64,000 bases of DNA from Izhakiella australiensis (GCF_002006995.1 NZ_MRUL01000001.1:372001-436000), one strand, 5' to 3'. Counted from the stretch's first letter, positions 28,992 through 39,930 are shown. A program made the numbers and translations. Notes: generated from the letters alone by a model not told the origin.

Positions 28992-29098
28992 AACACCGTT
29001 CCGTCTAATTCAGGTCGTTTTATTCTCAGCATCTGTGGATAATACGCATAATTCCCGGCAAGTGGTATCCGGCCAGCACAAAAACAGAGATGTCTATC

Positions 29099-29464
29099 AT
29101 GGATATTGTATTTATTGAACAACTTGAAGTCGTTACGACTATTGGCGTCTACGACTGGGAACAGACCATCCAGCAAAAGTTGGTGTTCGATATCGAAATG
29201 GCCTGGGATAATCGCCCTGCCGCCCATAGCGACGATGTGAAAGATTGCCTGAGCTATGCTGATGTTGCCGAAATGATTATCGGACATGTCTCAACGGGCC
29301 GCTTTGCGCTAGTAGAACGTGTCGCAGAAGAGCTGGCTCAGCGCTTAATTCACGAATTTAATACCCCCTGGGTGCGGATCCGCGTCAGTAAACCCGGCGC
29401 CGTTGTCCAGGCGCGCAGCGTCGGGGTGGTTATTGAGCGCGGGACAATTCCGAAACTGCCCTGA
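29099..29464 (+). CDS. folB: Dihydroneopterin aldolase FolB
   Basis: FolB (121 residues from this start) converts dihydroneopterin to 6-hydroxymethyl-dihydropterin plus glycolaldehyde in folate synthesis. The start MDIVFIEQLEVVTTIGVYDW matches E. coli FolB, so I prefer the ATG at 29099; an in-frame ATG at 29090 would add MSI. The catalytic region includes CLSYADVAEMI, FALVERVAEELAQ and VRIRVSKPGAV. It is divergent from plsY across 107 bases, as in E. coli. Confidence 0.95.
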   Translation: MDIVFIEQLEVVTTIGVYDWEQTIQQKLVFDIEMAWDNRPAAHSDDVKDCLSYADVAEMIIGHVSTGRFALVERVAEELAQRLIHEFNTPWVRIRVSKPGAVVQARSVGVVIERGTIPKLP

Positions 29465-29480
29465 TGTGATTGCCATCACA
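29465..29480 (+). promoter_or_regulatory. Consensus CRP-binding site upstream of uppP
   Basis: TGTGA-TTGCCA-TCACA has both CRP half-sites exactly at consensus with the standard six-base spacer. It starts at the base after the folB stop codon. A possible -10 (TATGCT, 29498-29503) would put the site centre at about -38 to -41, the class II position. This suggests cAMP-CRP control of the undecaprenyl pyrophosphatase gene, which is inferred from sequence only. Confidence 0.72.
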
Positions 29481-29604
29481 ATGAAACCAAACCACATTAT
29501 GCTTTGTCTTAAGCTCAGCCTAAAGATTCACGGGCATATTTTAATGGCGGTTGCATCGTAGCACCGCCTTTTTAGTGGTTTTAATAAGGAAAGGGGTAGA
29601 TTTG

Positions 29605-30423
29605 ATGGCAGATATTCACCAGCTCTGGGTGGCATGCATCCTCGGCATAGTGGAGGGGTTGACGGAGTTTCTCCCCGTCTCGTCAACCGGTCATATGATT
29701 ATCGTTGGTCACCTGCTAGGTTTTGAAGGGCCAACCGCAGATACCTTCGAAGTGGTGATTCAGCTGGGTTCAATTCTGGCCGTGGTGGTGATGTTCTGGC
29801 GCCGCCTGTTTGGCTTGATCGGCATCCACTTCGGCCGCGTTCCGCACGAAGGCACTGGAACCGGGCATCTGAATCTGCTGCATATTTTGTTAGGCATGAT
29901 CCCCGCCGTGGTACTGGGATTGCTGCTGCATGATGTGATTAAATCGCTGTTCAATCCGATAAACGTAATGTATGCCCTGATTGTCGGCGGTTTTCTGCTG
30001 CTGGCGGGGGAGTACCTGAAGCCTAAACAGCCAAAGGCTGTCGGTATTGATGACCTGACCTATCGCCAGTGCTTTGTTATCGGCTGCTTCCAGTGTCTGG
30101 CGCTCTGGCCGGGCTTTTCACGCTCAGGTGCGACCATCTCCGGTGGTATGCTGATGGGCGTTAGCCGCTACGCAGCCTCCGAGTTTTCCTTTATTCTTGC
30201 GGTGCCGATGATGATGGGCGCGACGGTGCTTGATCTCTATAAGAGCCTGCCGTTTCTTAAAATGGCCGATTTTCCCCTGTTCGCCACCGGTTTTATTACC
30301 GCATTCATCGTTGCGTTGATTGCTATCAAGGTCTTTTTGAAGCTGATTAAGAACATTTCATTCGTGCCCTTCGCTATCTATCGCTTCATTATTGCGGCGG
30401 TGGTCTATCTGGTATTCGTGTAA
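29605..30423 (+). CDS. uppP: Undecaprenyl-diphosphatase UppP (BacA)
   Basis: UppP (272 residues) dephosphorylates undecaprenyl pyrophosphate at the periplasmic face, recycling the lipid carrier; overproduction gives bacitracin resistance. Catalytic regions are [18 protein letters not shown] (E17, E21, S27, H30) and [18 protein letters not shown]. The start at 29605 (MADIHQLW) follows AAGGGG and matches the E. coli N-terminus; the longer frame from 29551 is not used. About eight helices are predicted. Confidence 0.97.
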   Translation: MADIHQLWVACILGIVEGLTEFLPVSSTGHMIIVGHLLGFEGPTADTFEVVIQLGSILAVVVMFWRRLFGLIGIHFGRVPHEGTGTGHLNLLHILLGMIPAVVLGLLLHDVIKSLFNPINVMYALIVGGFLLLAGEYLKPKQPKAVGIDDLTYRQCFVIGCFQCLALWPGFSRSGATISGGMLMGVSRYAASEFSFILAVPMMMGATVLDLYKSLPFLKMADFPLFATGFITAFIVALIAIKVFLKLIKNISFVPFAIYRFIIAAVVYLVFV

Positions 30424-30434
30424 CGGCCCTTCGG

Positions 30435-30463
30435 CAAGGGGCGGGCTTCTGCCCCTTGTTTTA
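30435..30463 (+). terminator. Intrinsic terminator of uppP
   Basis: An 8-base stem CAAGGGGC (30435-30442) / GCCCCTTG (30451-30458) with an eight-base loop is followed by TTTTATTT. It lies between the convergent uppP and cca genes, and its T-tract touches the cca stop codon. Confidence 0.88.
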
Positions 30464-31687
30464 TTTCATCTGCTGCTGCCATTCCGCCAGCCTGGCGATA
30501 CGGCGCCGCGTTAGCTCTGCACGTACTTCAGCGCCGCTAAATCCCGCGTCTATCACCTCCTGGCTTTCGACGGTGGAAGCTACCTGCCAGGCGGTGCGCA
30601 GATAGTGTCCTTGTGGGTAGGGGCGGCTTTCAAGACCCGCGCGACCGCGGGCATCCGCTTCGCTGGTCAGGGCGATTTGCTCGACGCGATAGGGTTTGCG
30701 CCAGGCGTCAATGCTATCGAACAGGGAAACCAGAACCGCCGCCGGCTGTCGCTCAATGGTATGCACCAGATCGTGAAACTCGGCAACGAGCTGTGCGAGA
30801 TCGCGAATGGCATTAGGCACGCGCAGGCGCTGGCAAAGCGCATTGACCAGCGCCACGCCGGCTGGACCGTGACCGTGATGGCTGGGCCATAGCGCAGGCG
30901 GCGTCAGACCTTTGCCAATATCGTGGCATAGGGTCGCAAAACGAATATCTACTTCCGGACTGAGCTGAGCGGCCATCGCCAGCGTCATTAGCGTATGAAT
31001 GCCGGTATCTATCTCCGGGTGCCATTTTGCCGGCGCGGGAACGCCAAACAGCCGATCGATTTCCGGGAACAGTATTGCCAGCGCGCCGCAGTCCCGCAGA
31101 GTCTGGAAGTAGACCTGCGGGTTGGCGCTGCGCAGCGCGTTTTCCGTCTCCTTCCAGACCCGCTCTGGCGTAAGGGCATCCAGCTCGCCGCTGGCGGCCA
31201 TCTGGCGCATCAGCGCGGCGGTTTCATCGGCAATGCGAAAGTTCAGGTGGGCGTAGCGTGCGGCAAAGCGCGCTACGCGCAGCACCCGCAGCGGATCTTC
31301 ACTAAATGCCGGGGAGACGTGGCGGAGCAGACGCAGCTGCAAATCGCGGCGGCCGTGCCAGGGATCGTAGTAGTCGCCAGCCTGGTCGCGGGCAATCGCA
31401 TTGATTGTCAGGTCGCGGCGCTGCAGGTCTTGCTCCAGGGTAACGTCCGGCGCGCTGTAGCAGGTGAATCCGGTATAGCCACTGCCGCTTTTTCGTTCCG
31501 TGCGGGCAAGGGCATACTCTTCCTGGGTGTGTGGATGTAAAAAAACCGGAAAGTCGCGGCCTACCTGCTTGAATCCTTCCGCCAGCATCTCTTCCGGCGA
31601 AGCGCCGACCACCACCCAGTCCCGGTCTTTAACCGGTATATTCAACAGGGTATCGCGGACTGCGCCGCCGACAAGAAAGGTTTTCAC
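30461..31687 (-). CDS. cca: CCA-adding tRNA nucleotidyltransferase
   Basis: The 408-residue enzyme (E. coli 412) builds and repairs the CCA end of tRNA. The nucleotidyltransferase head shows GGAVRDTLL and the metal-binding D21-R-D23; basic [10 protein letters not shown] follows. A C-terminal HD domain ([10 protein letters not shown]) gives the phosphatase/phosphodiesterase activities seen in gamma-proteobacteria. The start is the GTG at 31687 with GGAG upstream, as E. coli cca also uses GTG. It is downstream of ygiM on the same strand. Confidence 0.97.
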   Translation of the reverse strand: MKTFLVGGAVRDTLLNIPVKDRDWVVVGASPEEMLAEGFKQVGRDFPVFLHPHTQEEYALARTERKSGSGYTGFTCYSAPDVTLEQDLQRRDLTINAIARDQAGDYYDPWHGRRDLQLRLLRHVSPAFSEDPLRVLRVARFAARYAHLNFRIADETAALMRQMAASGELDALTPERVWKETENALRSANPQVYFQTLRDCGALAILFPEIDRLFGVPAPAKWHPEIDTGIHTLMTLAMAAQLSPEVDIRFATLCHDIGKGLTPPALWPSHHGHGPAGVALVNALCQRLRVPNAIRDLAQLVAEFHDLVHTIERQPAAVLVSLFDSIDAWRKPYRVEQIALTSEADARGRAGLESRPYPQGHYLRTAWQVASTVESQEVIDAGFSGAEVRAELTRRRIARLAEWQQQMK

Positions 31688-31738
31688 TACGCACTCCGCA
31701 AAAAGAGAAAGACTATCTTACAAAATAGCGGCTACGAC

Positions 31739-31763
31739 AAAAAGGGCATCGCCCGGATGCCCC
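31739..31763 (-). terminator. Intrinsic terminator of ygiM
   Basis: On the minus strand a stem GGGCATC / GATGCCC (31744-31750 with 31756-31762, five-base loop) is followed by TTTTT (31739-31743). It lies 31 bases after the ygiM stop and before cca, so cca would need its own promoter or readthrough. Confidence 0.87.
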
Positions 31764-31793
31764 AATAATAAATTCAGACAGGGTGGATGAAGC

Positions 31794-32414
31794 TCAATTC
31801 ATCCAGCGGTCGCTTCTTTTACGGCGCGGGATCATATGCGGAAGCAGCAGACCGAGCAGCAGGCCGATGCCAGCTACGCCACCGCCATACATGAACCACT
31901 GCATAATGATGGCCCGCTGCTTGTCATCAAGCTGAACGTTTGCCGCACTGACCTTCTTCTGCGCGACGATAAGCTGATTTTTTAACTGCTCATTTTCATT
32001 TTTCAGGCCGTTAATAATGCCGTCGCTGGCCGCCACTTTTTTCTGCATATCCGCAGTACGCTGGTTCCAGCTGCTGTCTATATTGGTCAGCTTGTCGCTG
32101 AGATCTTTCACCTGCTGCTCAAGTTGCGGAACGCGGGTGCGCAGGCTGGGATCGTTGCTGAGCTGAGACAGGGGAATCCAGGCCGTGCGGCCGCTTGCGT
32201 CGCGAACCTGGCCGTAATGGGTATTTTCGTTAGTTTGCAACAGAGAGACTTCTTCGCCTGCATTAACGGTTCCTGTCAGTCGATACTGGTCACCGGGGCC
32301 GCTGCGCAGCCATGTGGTGAGTTCATCAGAAACGTAACGTTTCTCTTCGGCGTGGACGGCTGTTGCGGCGCTAAAAGCCAGTAAAGTCAGGCTAATCAGG
32401 TGTATTTTTTTCAT
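31794..32414 (-). CDS. ygiM: YgiM, SH3-domain membrane-anchored protein
   Basis: This 206-residue protein has a signal peptide (MKKIHLISLTLLAFSAATAVHA), a bacterial SH3 domain (about residues 27-95, YVSDELTTWLRSGPGDQYRL), a coiled-coil stretch (about 95-165, LEQQVKDLSDKL) and a C-terminal membrane helix (GGGVAGIGLLLGLLLPHM) followed by a basic tail RRKRSDRW. It matches E. coli YgiM closely. It probably sits in the inner membrane facing the periplasm and binds cell-wall material; the molecular function is not established. Confidence 0.93.
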   Translation of the reverse strand: MKKIHLISLTLLAFSAATAVHAEEKRYVSDELTTWLRSGPGDQYRLTGTVNAGEEVSLLQTNENTHYGQVRDASGRTAWIPLSQLSNDPSLRTRVPQLEQQVKDLSDKLTNIDSSWNQRTADMQKKVAASDGIINGLKNENEQLKNQLIVAQKKVSAANVQLDDKQRAIIMQWFMYGGGVAGIGLLLGLLLPHMIPRRKRSDRWMN

Positions 32415-32708
32415 TCGATGTCTTTTGGGTTAAGTCCTGGAAAAAAGTAAAGGCTCAGTCTGAAACCGCGTAACCGTAATCTGAATGAGAACAATCCTGG
32501 ACTCATTACGCTGAGAGATATGACCGGAAAGCGCTGGCTGGATAAAGCACAAACGGTCATGCTGCACGGTATGAAAGTCACCTAAATTCCGCTGTACCGC
32601 CAGAATAGTTGTTTCTGCCCGACAGAACGACAAAAACAGCCGGAAAAAGAGCGTTATAATCACTTTCAGAGCGCGAATTTAACAGGTAACAAGCTGAATC
32701 AAAAAAAT

Positions 32709-34013
32709 ATGACTATCGAAATCGAAATAAAGTTCATTGCCAATGACGAAGCGGTATCGAATCTGCCGCATTGGCTTGCAGCCTGGCCGCATCAGCATTG
32801 TGCTGGCGAAAAGCTAACCAATATCTATTTTGAAACCTCAGATAATCAGCTGCGTCGCTGGGATATGGGGCTGCGCATTCGCGGCTTTGGCGATCGCTAT
32901 GAGATGACGCTGAAGGGAAAAGGGGACAGCATTGGCGGTCTGCACCAGCGTGCGGAATATAATGTTCCACTCAGTCAGCCGACGCTGGATATTGCCCTGC
33001 TGCCGACGGAAATCTGGCCGGAGAATACCGATGTGGCGGCGTTACAGCAGCGACTCAGTGCGCTGTTCAGCACCCATTTTGTGCGTGAAAAATGGACCAT
33101 TTCTTATCAGCAAAGCGAGATTGAAGTGGCCTTCGATCGCGGTGAGGTTGCCGCGGGCGATCTGAGCGAACCGCTCCATGAAATCGAGCTGGAGCTGAAA
33201 AGTGGCGAACGGCAAGATCTGATGGCGTTTGCCGCCGAGCTGGCGCGCTATGATGGCCTGCGCCTCGGCAGCCTGAGCAAAGCGGCGCGCGGCTATGCGC
33301 TGGCGCAGGGCAACCCTGAACGCCCGCTGCGTCCGCTGCCGCTGCTGGCAGTCAAAAATAAAGCTCGGGTTGAAGAGGGCATGCAGGCGGCGCTTCAGCT
33401 GGGGTTGGCGCAGTGGCAGTATCACGAAGAGCTTTGGCTGCGTGGCAATCCGCAGGCGCTGGGGGAAATAAAAACGGCGCTGGCGTTAATCCGCGAAGCG
33501 CTGGCGCTGTTCGGTGCATTGGTGCCGCGCAAAGCCAGTACCGTCCTACGACAGCAGCTTACCGCCCTGGAAAATATACTTGAGATTGAGCCGCCGGCAG
33601 CGGATAACCTCTGCTTCTCTGCGGCATGGTTACAGCCCCAGTTAGCGCTTACTGACTGGCTGGTCGGCAAGCGCTGGCTGGCGTTTCTCAATGAAAAAGA
33701 CAGCGCACGCCTGCAGGGTTCTCTTAAACGTTTCGCCGATATTATGCTGTCGCGTATTGCCGCCGATCTGCGGGAAACCTTTGAAAATGTTCAGCAGCCA
33801 GGCCAGTACCAGGATAAGTTAACGCGTCTGCAGCGTCAGCTGCTGGCGGTTCACCTGCTGGGTGGCATCTACCCGGCTGAGGCGGTAGTGCGCTGGCTGG
33901 AACCCTGGCAGCTTTTGGCCAGGAGTGTCGCGCTGCGCCAGCAGCATATGCTAAAAGTCCAGACGCGTGAGGCGCTAAAGCAACCCCCCTTTTGGAAGCA
34001 TAGCGGCCAGTAA
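32709..34013 (+). CDS. ygiF: Inorganic triphosphatase YgiF (CYTH and CHAD domains)
   Basis: The 434-residue protein begins with the CYTH signature EIEIKF (ExExK) and continues through the tunnel-fold residues [18 protein letters not shown] and [10 protein letters not shown]. It has hydrolase activity on inorganic triphosphate in E. coli. From about residue 220 a helical CHAD domain follows, with [14 protein letters not shown] and LKRFADIM, predicted to bind polyphosphate. There is no good ribosome site in front of the ATG (only an A-run), unusual among the neighbours. It precedes glnE by 26 bases, as in E. coli, so the two are probably cotranscribed. Confidence 0.94.
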   Translation: MTIEIEIKFIANDEAVSNLPHWLAAWPHQHCAGEKLTNIYFETSDNQLRRWDMGLRIRGFGDRYEMTLKGKGDSIGGLHQRAEYNVPLSQPTLDIALLPTEIWPENTDVAALQQRLSALFSTHFVREKWTISYQQSEIEVAFDRGEVAAGDLSEPLHEIELELKSGERQDLMAFAAELARYDGLRLGSLSKAARGYALAQGNPERPLRPLPLLAVKNKARVEEGMQAALQLGLAQWQYHEELWLRGNPQALGEIKTALALIREALALFGALVPRKASTVLRQQLTALENILEIEPPAADNLCFSAAWLQPQLALTDWLVGKRWLAFLNEKDSARLQGSLKRFADIMLSRIAADLRETFENVQQPGQYQDKLTRLQRQLLAVHLLGGIYPAEAVVRWLEPWQLLARSVALRQQHMLKVQTREALKQPPFWKHSGQ

Positions 34014-34039
34014 ATAACGTTAACGATCAGGGAGTCACT

Positions 34040-36910
34040 ATGTCGCCATTATCTGCCCGGCCTTTGCCCGCCCGCCTGGCTCAGCACCTTCAGCAGGTAC
34101 AGGATGGCTGGCTGAGCGACGAACCGCCGCCCGACGCCGATGCGCTCAGGGTATGCGCCTTCAGTGATTTTATTGGCGACGGTTTACAACAGCATCCCCA
34201 ATGGTGGCAGACGCTGGTGCAGCAGCCCCCGCAGGCGAATGAATATAGCGGCTACAGCGCCGAGCTGGCGCTGCTGCTGGCCGGCGTACAGGATGAAAAT
34301 CAGCTGATGCGCGCGCTGCGCTTGTTTCGCCGCGAAAAGCTGATCCGTATTGCCTGGATGCAGACCCAGGCGCTCTGTGACACCGACTTATCGCTAATGC
34401 AGCTCAGCACGCTGGCCGAGGCGCTGATTGTCGCCGCCCGTGACTGGCTGTACGCCGCCTGCTGTCGCGAGATGGGTACCCCTTGTAATCCCCAGGGCGA
34501 GGCGCAGCCGCTGCTGATTCTGGGCATGGGAAAACTTGGCGGTAACGAGCTTAACTTTTCTTCTGATATCGATCTGATTTTCACCTGGCCGGAAAATGGC
34601 GCAACCCGTGGCGGCAGGCGCGAGCTGGATAATGCGCAGTTTTTTACTCGTCTGGGGCAGCGGCTGATAAAAGTGCTCGATCAGCCTACTGCTGACGGGT
34701 TCGTCTACCGCGTTGATATGCGTCTGCGCCCGTTCGGCGACAGCGGTCCGCTGGTGATGAGTTTTGCCGCGCTGGAGGATTACTATCAGGAGCAGGGGCG
34801 TGACTGGGAACGCTATGCGATGGTTAAAGCCCGCCTGATGGGGGAGCGGGACGATCGCTGGAGTGAAGAGCTGCGCAGTATGCTGCGTCCCTTCGTTTAC
34901 CGGCGCTATATCGACTTCAGCGTTATTCAGTCGCTGCGCAATATGAAAGCCATGATTGCCCGGGAAGTCAGGCGTCGCGGCCTGGTGGATAACATTAAGC
35001 TCGGGGCCGGCGGCATTCGGGAAATTGAGTTTATCGTGCAGGTTTTTCAACTGATACGCGGCGGACGTGAGCGTACTCTGCAGGGTCGCTCGCTGCTGCC
35101 GACCCTGGCCGCGATTGGCGAACTCGGCCTGCTGCTGCCGGCGCAGGTGGCGACGCTGCAGGCGTCCTATCTTTTCCTGCGCCGCCTTGAGAATCTACTG
35201 CAAAGCATCAACGATGAGCAGACGCAGACCCTGCCCGCCGATGAGCTTAACCGCGCGCGGCTGGCCTGGGCGATGGAATATCCGGACTGGCAGGCGCTTC
35301 ACCGGCAGCTGGAAAACCATATGAGCCAGGTGCGGGCTATCTTTGACGAGCTGATTGGCGACGAAGCGCCGGAGCACGGCGAATCGAATGACAGCGGCGA
35401 CTATGCCGGGCTGTGGCAGGATCAGCTGGAGGATGCCGATCTTCTGCCGCTGGTACCGCAGCTTGATGATGGCGCGCGCCTGTCTTTGCTAAACGCGATC
35501 ACCGCATTTCGCCAGGATATTAACCGCCGGACTATCGGGCCGCGTGGGCGCCAGGCGCTCGAACAGCTAATGCCACGCCTGCTGGCGGAAGTTTGCCCGC
35601 GTGAAGATGCGGCGGAAACCCTGAATCGCCTTGCGCCGCTGCTACTAAGCGTGGTGACCCGCAGCACCTACCTGGAGCTGCTGACGGAATCTCACGGCGC
35701 CCTGCGCCATCTTATTCGCCTTTGCGCCGCTTCGCCGATGATCGCCAGCCAGCTGGCGCGCTATCCGCTGCTGCTTGATGAGCTGCTCGATCCTTCAACC
35801 CTTTATCAGGTTACCGCGCCTGATGCCTACCGTGACGAGCTGCGGCAGTATCTGCTGCGCGTACCGCTCGAAGATGAAGAGCAGCAGCTGGAAGCGCTAC
35901 GGCAGTTTAAGCAGGTACAACAACTGCGTATTGCCGCTGCGGATATAGCCGGTACTTTGCCGGTCATGAAAGTAAGCGATCACTTAACCTGGCTGGCTGA
36001 AGCCATCATCGAGGCGGTGGTGCAGCAGGCCTGGGTCATGATGGTGCAGCGTTATGGCCGGCCTGCGCATCTGCAAAGCGACGAGGCGCGTGGATTTGCC
36101 GTACTGGGCTATGGCAAACTCGGCGGCTGGGAGCTGGGCTATAGTTCAGATTTGGACCTGGTGTTTCTGCACGACTGCCCGGCAGACGTGATGACTGCGG
36201 GCGAACGTGAGATTGACGGCAGGCAGTTCTACCTGCGACTGGCGCAACGCATTATGCATTTGTTTAGTACGCGCACCTCGTCGGGCATTCTCTACGAAGT
36301 GGACGCCCGGCTGCGGCCTTCCGGCGCGGCGGGCATGCTGGTGAGCACGTTCGATGCTTTCGCAGAATATCAGCGCGATGACGCCTGGACATGGGAACAT
36401 CAGGCGCTGGTCCGGGCACGGATCGTATATGGCGATGCGGCGCTGGCGGCCAGATTTGCTACCATTCGTCGCGATATGCTTTGTCGCCAGCGCGACCCGC
36501 AGCAGCTCAGGACCGAGGTCCGCGAGATGCGCGAAAAAATGCGCGCCCATCTCAGCAATAAGCATAAGGGACGCTGGGATATCAAGGCGGATCGGGGAGG
36601 CATTACCGATATTGAGTTTATCGCCCAGTACCTGGTGCTGTGCTATGCCGCCGGGCAGCCAAAACTGACCCGCTGGTCTGATAATGTGCGGATATTTGAA
36701 CTGATGGCTCAGCATTCACGTATGGCGGAAGATGAAGCCCAGGGGCTGACCGCGGCTTACGTTACGCTGCGCGATGCATTGCATCACCGGGCGCTGCAAT
36801 CCTTGCCGGGACACGTTGAGCCCGATGCCTACAGTCAGCAAAAACAGCAGGTCGATAGCAGCTGGCAGCGCTGGCTGTCGGCTGCGGATAGCGACGCGGC
36901 TGATGAGTAA
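34040..36910 (+). CDS. glnE: Glutamine synthetase adenylyltransferase/adenylyl-removing enzyme
   Basis: The 956-residue bifunctional enzyme adenylylates and deadenylylates glutamine synthetase under PII control. It carries two nucleotidyltransferase domains: the N-terminal deadenylylase with [20 protein letters not shown] near residue 157 and the C-terminal adenylylase with [20 protein letters not shown] near residue 689. Each holds the G-S-x-x-D-x-D metal motif. E. coli GlnE has 946 residues. An AGGGAG site precedes the ATG. Confidence 0.98.
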   Translation: MSPLSARPLPARLAQHLQQVQDGWLSDEPPPDADALRVCAFSDFIGDGLQQHPQWWQTLVQQPPQANEYSGYSAELALLLAGVQDENQLMRALRLFRREKLIRIAWMQTQALCDTDLSLMQLSTLAEALIVAARDWLYAACCREMGTPCNPQGEAQPLLILGMGKLGGNELNFSSDIDLIFTWPENGATRGGRRELDNAQFFTRLGQRLIKVLDQPTADGFVYRVDMRLRPFGDSGPLVMSFAALEDYYQEQGRDWERYAMVKARLMGERDDRWSEELRSMLRPFVYRRYIDFSVIQSLRNMKAMIAREVRRRGLVDNIKLGAGGIREIEFIVQVFQLIRGGRERTLQGRSLLPTLAAIGELGLLLPAQVATLQASYLFLRRLENLLQSINDEQTQTLPADELNRARLAWAMEYPDWQALHRQLENHMSQVRAIFDELIGDEAPEHGESNDSGDYAGLWQDQLEDADLLPLVPQLDDGARLSLLNAITAFRQDINRRTIGPRGRQALEQLMPRLLAEVCPREDAAETLNRLAPLLLSVVTRSTYLELLTESHGALRHLIRLCAASPMIASQLARYPLLLDELLDPSTLYQVTAPDAYRDELRQYLLRVPLEDEEQQLEALRQFKQVQQLRIAAADIAGTLPVMKVSDHLTWLAEAIIEAVVQQAWVMMVQRYGRPAHLQSDEARGFAVLGYGKLGGWELGYSSDLDLVFLHDCPADVMTAGEREIDGRQFYLRLAQRIMHLFSTRTSSGILYEVDARLRPSGAAGMLVSTFDAFAEYQRDDAWTWEHQALVRARIVYGDAALAARFATIRRDMLCRQRDPQQLRTEVREMREKMRAHLSNKHKGRWDIKADRGGITDIEFIAQYLVLCYAAGQPKLTRWSDNVRIFELMAQHSRMAEDEAQGLTAAYVTLRDALHHRALQSLPGHVEPDAYSQQKQQVDSSWQRWLSAADSDAADE

Positions 36911-36976
36911 CCAGCCGCTGCGGGATGTATGTTATTATCCGCGCAAACTTATTTACCGTTGTCTGGAGTCTCTGGA

Positions 36977-38404
36977 ATGAAAGTTACCCTGCCCGATTTT
37001 AAACATGCGGGAGTTCTGGTGGTTGGCGATATTATGCTGGATCGTTACTGGTACGGCCCGACCAGCCGCATCTCTCCCGAGGCGCCGGTTCCGGTGGTAA
37101 AAGTTGAAACGATTGAAGAGCGTCCCGGCGGTGCCGCCAACGTGGCGATGAATATCGCGGCGCTGGGGGCCAGTTCGCGCCTGGTTGGGCTTACCGGCCC
37201 CGACGATGCCGCTAAAGTGTTGGATAATGCGCTGACGGCGTTTAACGTCAGCTGCGACTTTGTTACCGTGCCCGGACATCCCACCATTACGAAACTGCGC
37301 GTATTATCGCGTAATCAGCAGCTGATCCGGCTGGATTTTGAAGAAGGCTTTTCCGCCGTTGACCCGCAGCCGCTGCATGAGCGTATTGACCAGGCCCTGC
37401 CGGCCGTGGGCGCGCTGGTGCTGTCTGACTATGCCAAAGGGGCGCTGAGCAGCGTTCAGAACATGATACGTCAGGCCAGAGCGGCGGGAGTACCGGTGCT
37501 GATCGACCCGAAAGGCGCTGACTTTGAGCGCTATCGCGGAGCCACGTTGCTGACGCCGAATCTTTCCGAATTTGAAGCGGTCGTCGGACGCTGTAAAACC
37601 GAAGAAGAACTGGTCGAACGCGGCACGGCGCTGCTGGAACAGTTCGAATTCTCCGCGCTGCTGGTAACCCGTTCCGAGAACGGTATGACGCTACTGCAAC
37701 CGGGAAAAGCGCCGCTGCATTTGCCGACCCAGGCGCAGGAGGTTTACGACGTCACCGGGGCGGGCGATACGGTAATTGGCGTGCTGGCCGCCGCGCTGGC
37801 CGCCGGAGACTCTCTGGAAGAGTCCTGCTTTCTGGCGAATGCCGCTGCCGGCGTGGTGGTGGGTAAACTCGGTACGTCAACGGTGTCGACGGTTGAGCTT
37901 GAGAATGCCATTCGCGCCCGCCCGGAAAGTGGCTTTGGCGTAATGGACGAAGAACAGCTAAAACAGGCCGTCGCGCAGGCGCGTCAGCGCGGTGAGAAGG
38001 TGGTGATGACTAACGGCTGCTTCGATATTCTGCACGCGGGTCACGTTTCCTACCTTGCCAATGCGCGCAAGCTTGGCGACCGGCTGATCGTTGCAGTCAA
38101 CAGCGATGCCTCTACCCGGCGCCTGAAAGGCGAAAGCCGTCCGGTAAACCCATTGGTAAATCGTATGATCGTCCTTGGCGCGCTGGAAGCGGTGGACTGG
38201 GTGGTGCCGTTTGAAGAGGATACGCCGCAGCGCCTGATTGGCGAGGTTCTGCCAGACCTGCTGGTCAAAGGCGGCGACTACAAGCCGGAAGATATTGCCG
38301 GTAGTAAAGAGGTGTGGGCTAACGGCGGCGAGGTGCGGGTGCTCAATTTCGAGGACGGCATTTCGACGACCAATATCATCAATAATATTAAGAAAACGCG
38401 TTAA
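36977..38404 (+). CDS. hldE: Bifunctional heptose kinase/adenylyltransferase HldE
   Basis: HldE (475 residues) makes ADP-heptose for the LPS core. Residues up to about 318 form a ribokinase-like D-beta-D-heptose-7-phosphate kinase ([34 protein letters not shown] anion hole). From about 343 a cytidylyltransferase-fold domain follows ([17 protein letters not shown] with the HxGH motif). The ATG at 36977 is chosen for the GGAG site and because MKVTLPDF matches the family; the longer frame from 36929 has no support. Confidence 0.97.
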   Translation: MKVTLPDFKHAGVLVVGDIMLDRYWYGPTSRISPEAPVPVVKVETIEERPGGAANVAMNIAALGASSRLVGLTGPDDAAKVLDNALTAFNVSCDFVTVPGHPTITKLRVLSRNQQLIRLDFEEGFSAVDPQPLHERIDQALPAVGALVLSDYAKGALSSVQNMIRQARAAGVPVLIDPKGADFERYRGATLLTPNLSEFEAVVGRCKTEEELVERGTALLEQFEFSALLVTRSENGMTLLQPGKAPLHLPTQAQEVYDVTGAGDTVIGVLAAALAAGDSLEESCFLANAAAGVVVGKLGTSTVSTVELENAIRARPESGFGVMDEEQLKQAVAQARQRGEKVVMTNGCFDILHAGHVSYLANARKLGDRLIVAVNSDASTRRLKGESRPVNPLVNRMIVLGALEAVDWVVPFEEDTPQRLIGEVLPDLLVKGGDYKPEDIAGSKEVWANGGEVRVLNFEDGISTTNIINNIKKTR

Positions 38405-38410
38405 CAGCGG

Positions 38411-38431
38411 CGGGCGGACCTGCGCCGCCCG
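38411..38431. terminator. GC-rich hairpin between hldE and ubiK
   Basis: CGGGCGG (38411-38417) pairs with CCGCCCG (38425-38431) around a seven-base loop, directly after the hldE stop and between convergent genes. There is no T-run on either side, so it may act as a transcript-end stabiliser or pause rather than a full intrinsic terminator. Confidence 0.5.
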
Positions 38432-38437
38432 GCGCTA

Positions 38438-38716
38438 CTATTGCATATCTTCGGTTTTAATCACCGCGTCGCTGCCGGCGCGGCCTTCCAGTGCGGCAAC
38501 TCGCTGCTCAAGGACCGCCAGCTTCTCACGGGTGCGCAGTAAAACCTGGGTCTGTACGTCAAACTCTTCACGATTTACTAAATCCAGCCGCGAAAGCTGC
38601 GCCTGCAGCGTCTGGCGGATCTTCTTCTCCACGTCGTCGCCAAACTCGCGGATGCCTTTCGGCATGGATTCATGTACCTGGCGGGCGAGTTGTTCAATTT
38701 TTTTCGGGTCAATCAT
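38438..38716 (-). CDS. ubiK: Ubiquinone biosynthesis accessory factor UbiK (YqiC)
   Basis: The 92-residue protein belongs to the BMFP/YqiC family. An amphipathic N-terminal helix ([20 protein letters not shown]) is followed by a coiled coil ([20 protein letters not shown]) that forms trimers. It helps UbiJ and the Ubi complex in aerobic ubiquinone synthesis and interacts with lipids. The gene is convergent with hldE and divergent from ribB across a 403-base gap that holds the FMN riboswitch. Confidence 0.95.
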   Translation of the reverse strand: MIDPKKIEQLARQVHESMPKGIREFGDDVEKKIRQTLQAQLSRLDLVNREEFDVQTQVLLRTREKLAVLEQRVAALEGRAGSDAVIKTEDMQ

Positions 38717-38827
38717 GGATATATCCTGGTCGCGGCAAACATCTGCTAAGTGTAATCGCTGTTGGGCTATTGATAAACCTGAAAAGTCACAGAAGCCTTC
38801 GCCGGTGCGCGCGGCATTTTTTGTACA

Positions 38828-38856
38828 TTGCGCAAGGCCAGGGTTGGCGCTATAGT
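38828..38856 (+). promoter_or_regulatory. Predicted ribB promoter
   Basis: A -10-like TATAGT (38851-38856, five of six) lies 17 bases after TTGCGC (38828-38833, three of six of the -35). The start of transcription would fall around 38863, just at the 5' edge of the FMN riboswitch, which is the expected geometry. The weak -35 keeps confidence moderate. Confidence 0.5.
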
Positions 38857-38864
38857 AAATCCGC

Positions 38865-39011
38865 TTATTCTCAGGGCGGGGTGCAATTCCCCACCGGCGG
38901 TAAATCAGCCCAGGCTGAAAGCCCGCGAGCGCTTCAGGCGACAGCCTGAAGGTCAGCAGATCCGGTGTAATTCCGGGGCCGACGGTTAAAGTCCGGATGG
39001 GAGAGAGTAAC
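38865..39011 (+). ncRNA. FMN riboswitch (RFN element) of ribB
   Basis: The conserved RFN blocks occur in order: TTCTCAGGGCGGGGTGCAAT, CCCCACCGGCGGTAAAT, a variable arm (CAGGCTGAAAGCCCGCGAGC), TCAGCAGATCCGGTG, AATTCCGGGGCCGACGGTTA and AGTCCGGATGGGAGAGAGTA. The ends pair (TTATTCTC with GAGAGAGTAA) to close the multi-branch junction. A GC hairpin, GGGCGC-AGC-GCGCCC, follows near 39021-39036 and may be part of the expression platform. Binding of FMN should reduce ribB expression. Confidence 0.97.
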
Positions 39012-39119
39012 GTTTCTTGCCGGGCGCAGCGCGCCCGCTCGCCGTTATACCGTCATTTATGACGCTCCTAAGTCCGCCCTGGTTCTGGTAACCCATATAA
39101 TTAGTAAGGTTTATTTACC

Positions 39120-39776
39120 ATGAATCAGACGCTACTTTCTGAATTTGGCACGCCGGAACAGCGTGTAGAACGTGCAATTGCCGCGCTGCGTGAAGGTCGT
39201 GGTGTAATGGTGCTCGACGATGAAAATCGTGAGAACGAAGGCGATATGATCTTTGCTGCGGAAACCATGACCGTAGAGCAAATGGCGCTCACTATTCGTC
39301 ATGGCAGCGGCATCGTTTGCCTGGTTATTACCGAAGAGCGCCGCCGCCAGCTCGATTTGCCGATGATGGTGGAAAACAATACCAGCGCCTACGGCACCGG
39401 TTTTACCGTGACAATTGAAGCGGCGAAAGGCGTCACCACCGGGGTGTCTGCCAGCGATCGTATCACCACCATTCGCGCTGCCGTGGCCGATAATGCCGTG
39501 CCTGCCGACCTTCATCGTCCGGGACATGTATTCCCGCTGCGCGCGCGCGAAGGGGGGGTACTGACCCGTGGCGGTCATACCGAAGCGACGCTTGACCTCG
39601 TCACTCTGGCCGGCTTCAAACCCGCCGGCGTTTTGTGCGAGCTGAATAATGATGATGGTTCAATGGCGCGCGCACCGGAGTGCGTTGCCTTTGCCAGACA
39701 GCAGCAGATGCCGGTGGTTACCATCGAAGATCTGATTGCCTATCGTCGCGCTCGCGAGACTCGCCACGCCAGCTAA
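39120..39776 (+). CDS. ribB: 3,4-dihydroxy-2-butanone-4-phosphate synthase RibB
   Basis: RibB (218 residues; E. coli 217) converts ribulose 5-phosphate to dihydroxybutanone phosphate and formate for riboflavin synthesis. The metal/substrate loop is [18 protein letters not shown], and the [11 protein letters not shown] and GHTEATLDL motifs carry catalytic histidine and glutamate. It is a stand-alone RibB, without a GTP cyclohydrolase II domain. The gene follows the FMN riboswitch; AAGG lies upstream of the ATG. Confidence 0.98.
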   Translation: MNQTLLSEFGTPEQRVERAIAALREGRGVMVLDDENRENEGDMIFAAETMTVEQMALTIRHGSGIVCLVITEERRRQLDLPMMVENNTSAYGTGFTVTIEAAKGVTTGVSASDRITTIRAAVADNAVPADLHRPGHVFPLRAREGGVLTRGGHTEATLDLVTLAGFKPAGVLCELNNDDGSMARAPECVAFARQQQMPVVTIEDLIAYRRARETRHAS

Positions 39777-39782
39777 CTTGCG

Positions 39783-39813
39783 ATGCAGGTGAGGCTGCCT
39801 CACCTGCATTTTT
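39783..39813 (+). terminator. Intrinsic terminator of ribB
   Basis: A perfect 12-base stem ATGCAGGTGAGG (39783-39794) / CCTCACCTGCAT (39798-39809) with loop CTG is followed by TTTT. It lies seven bases after the ribB stop. Confidence 0.93.
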
Positions 39814-39930
39814 CTGCCCCCCGCTTTCCTTCAAATTTTCTGATGATCTTCATCATGCTTATCTGAGTTTTTAATTGCGCGCTCAGGCGTATGGTATTGC
39901 CAACAGAGTTTGTATCTTCAGGGGAAAATT

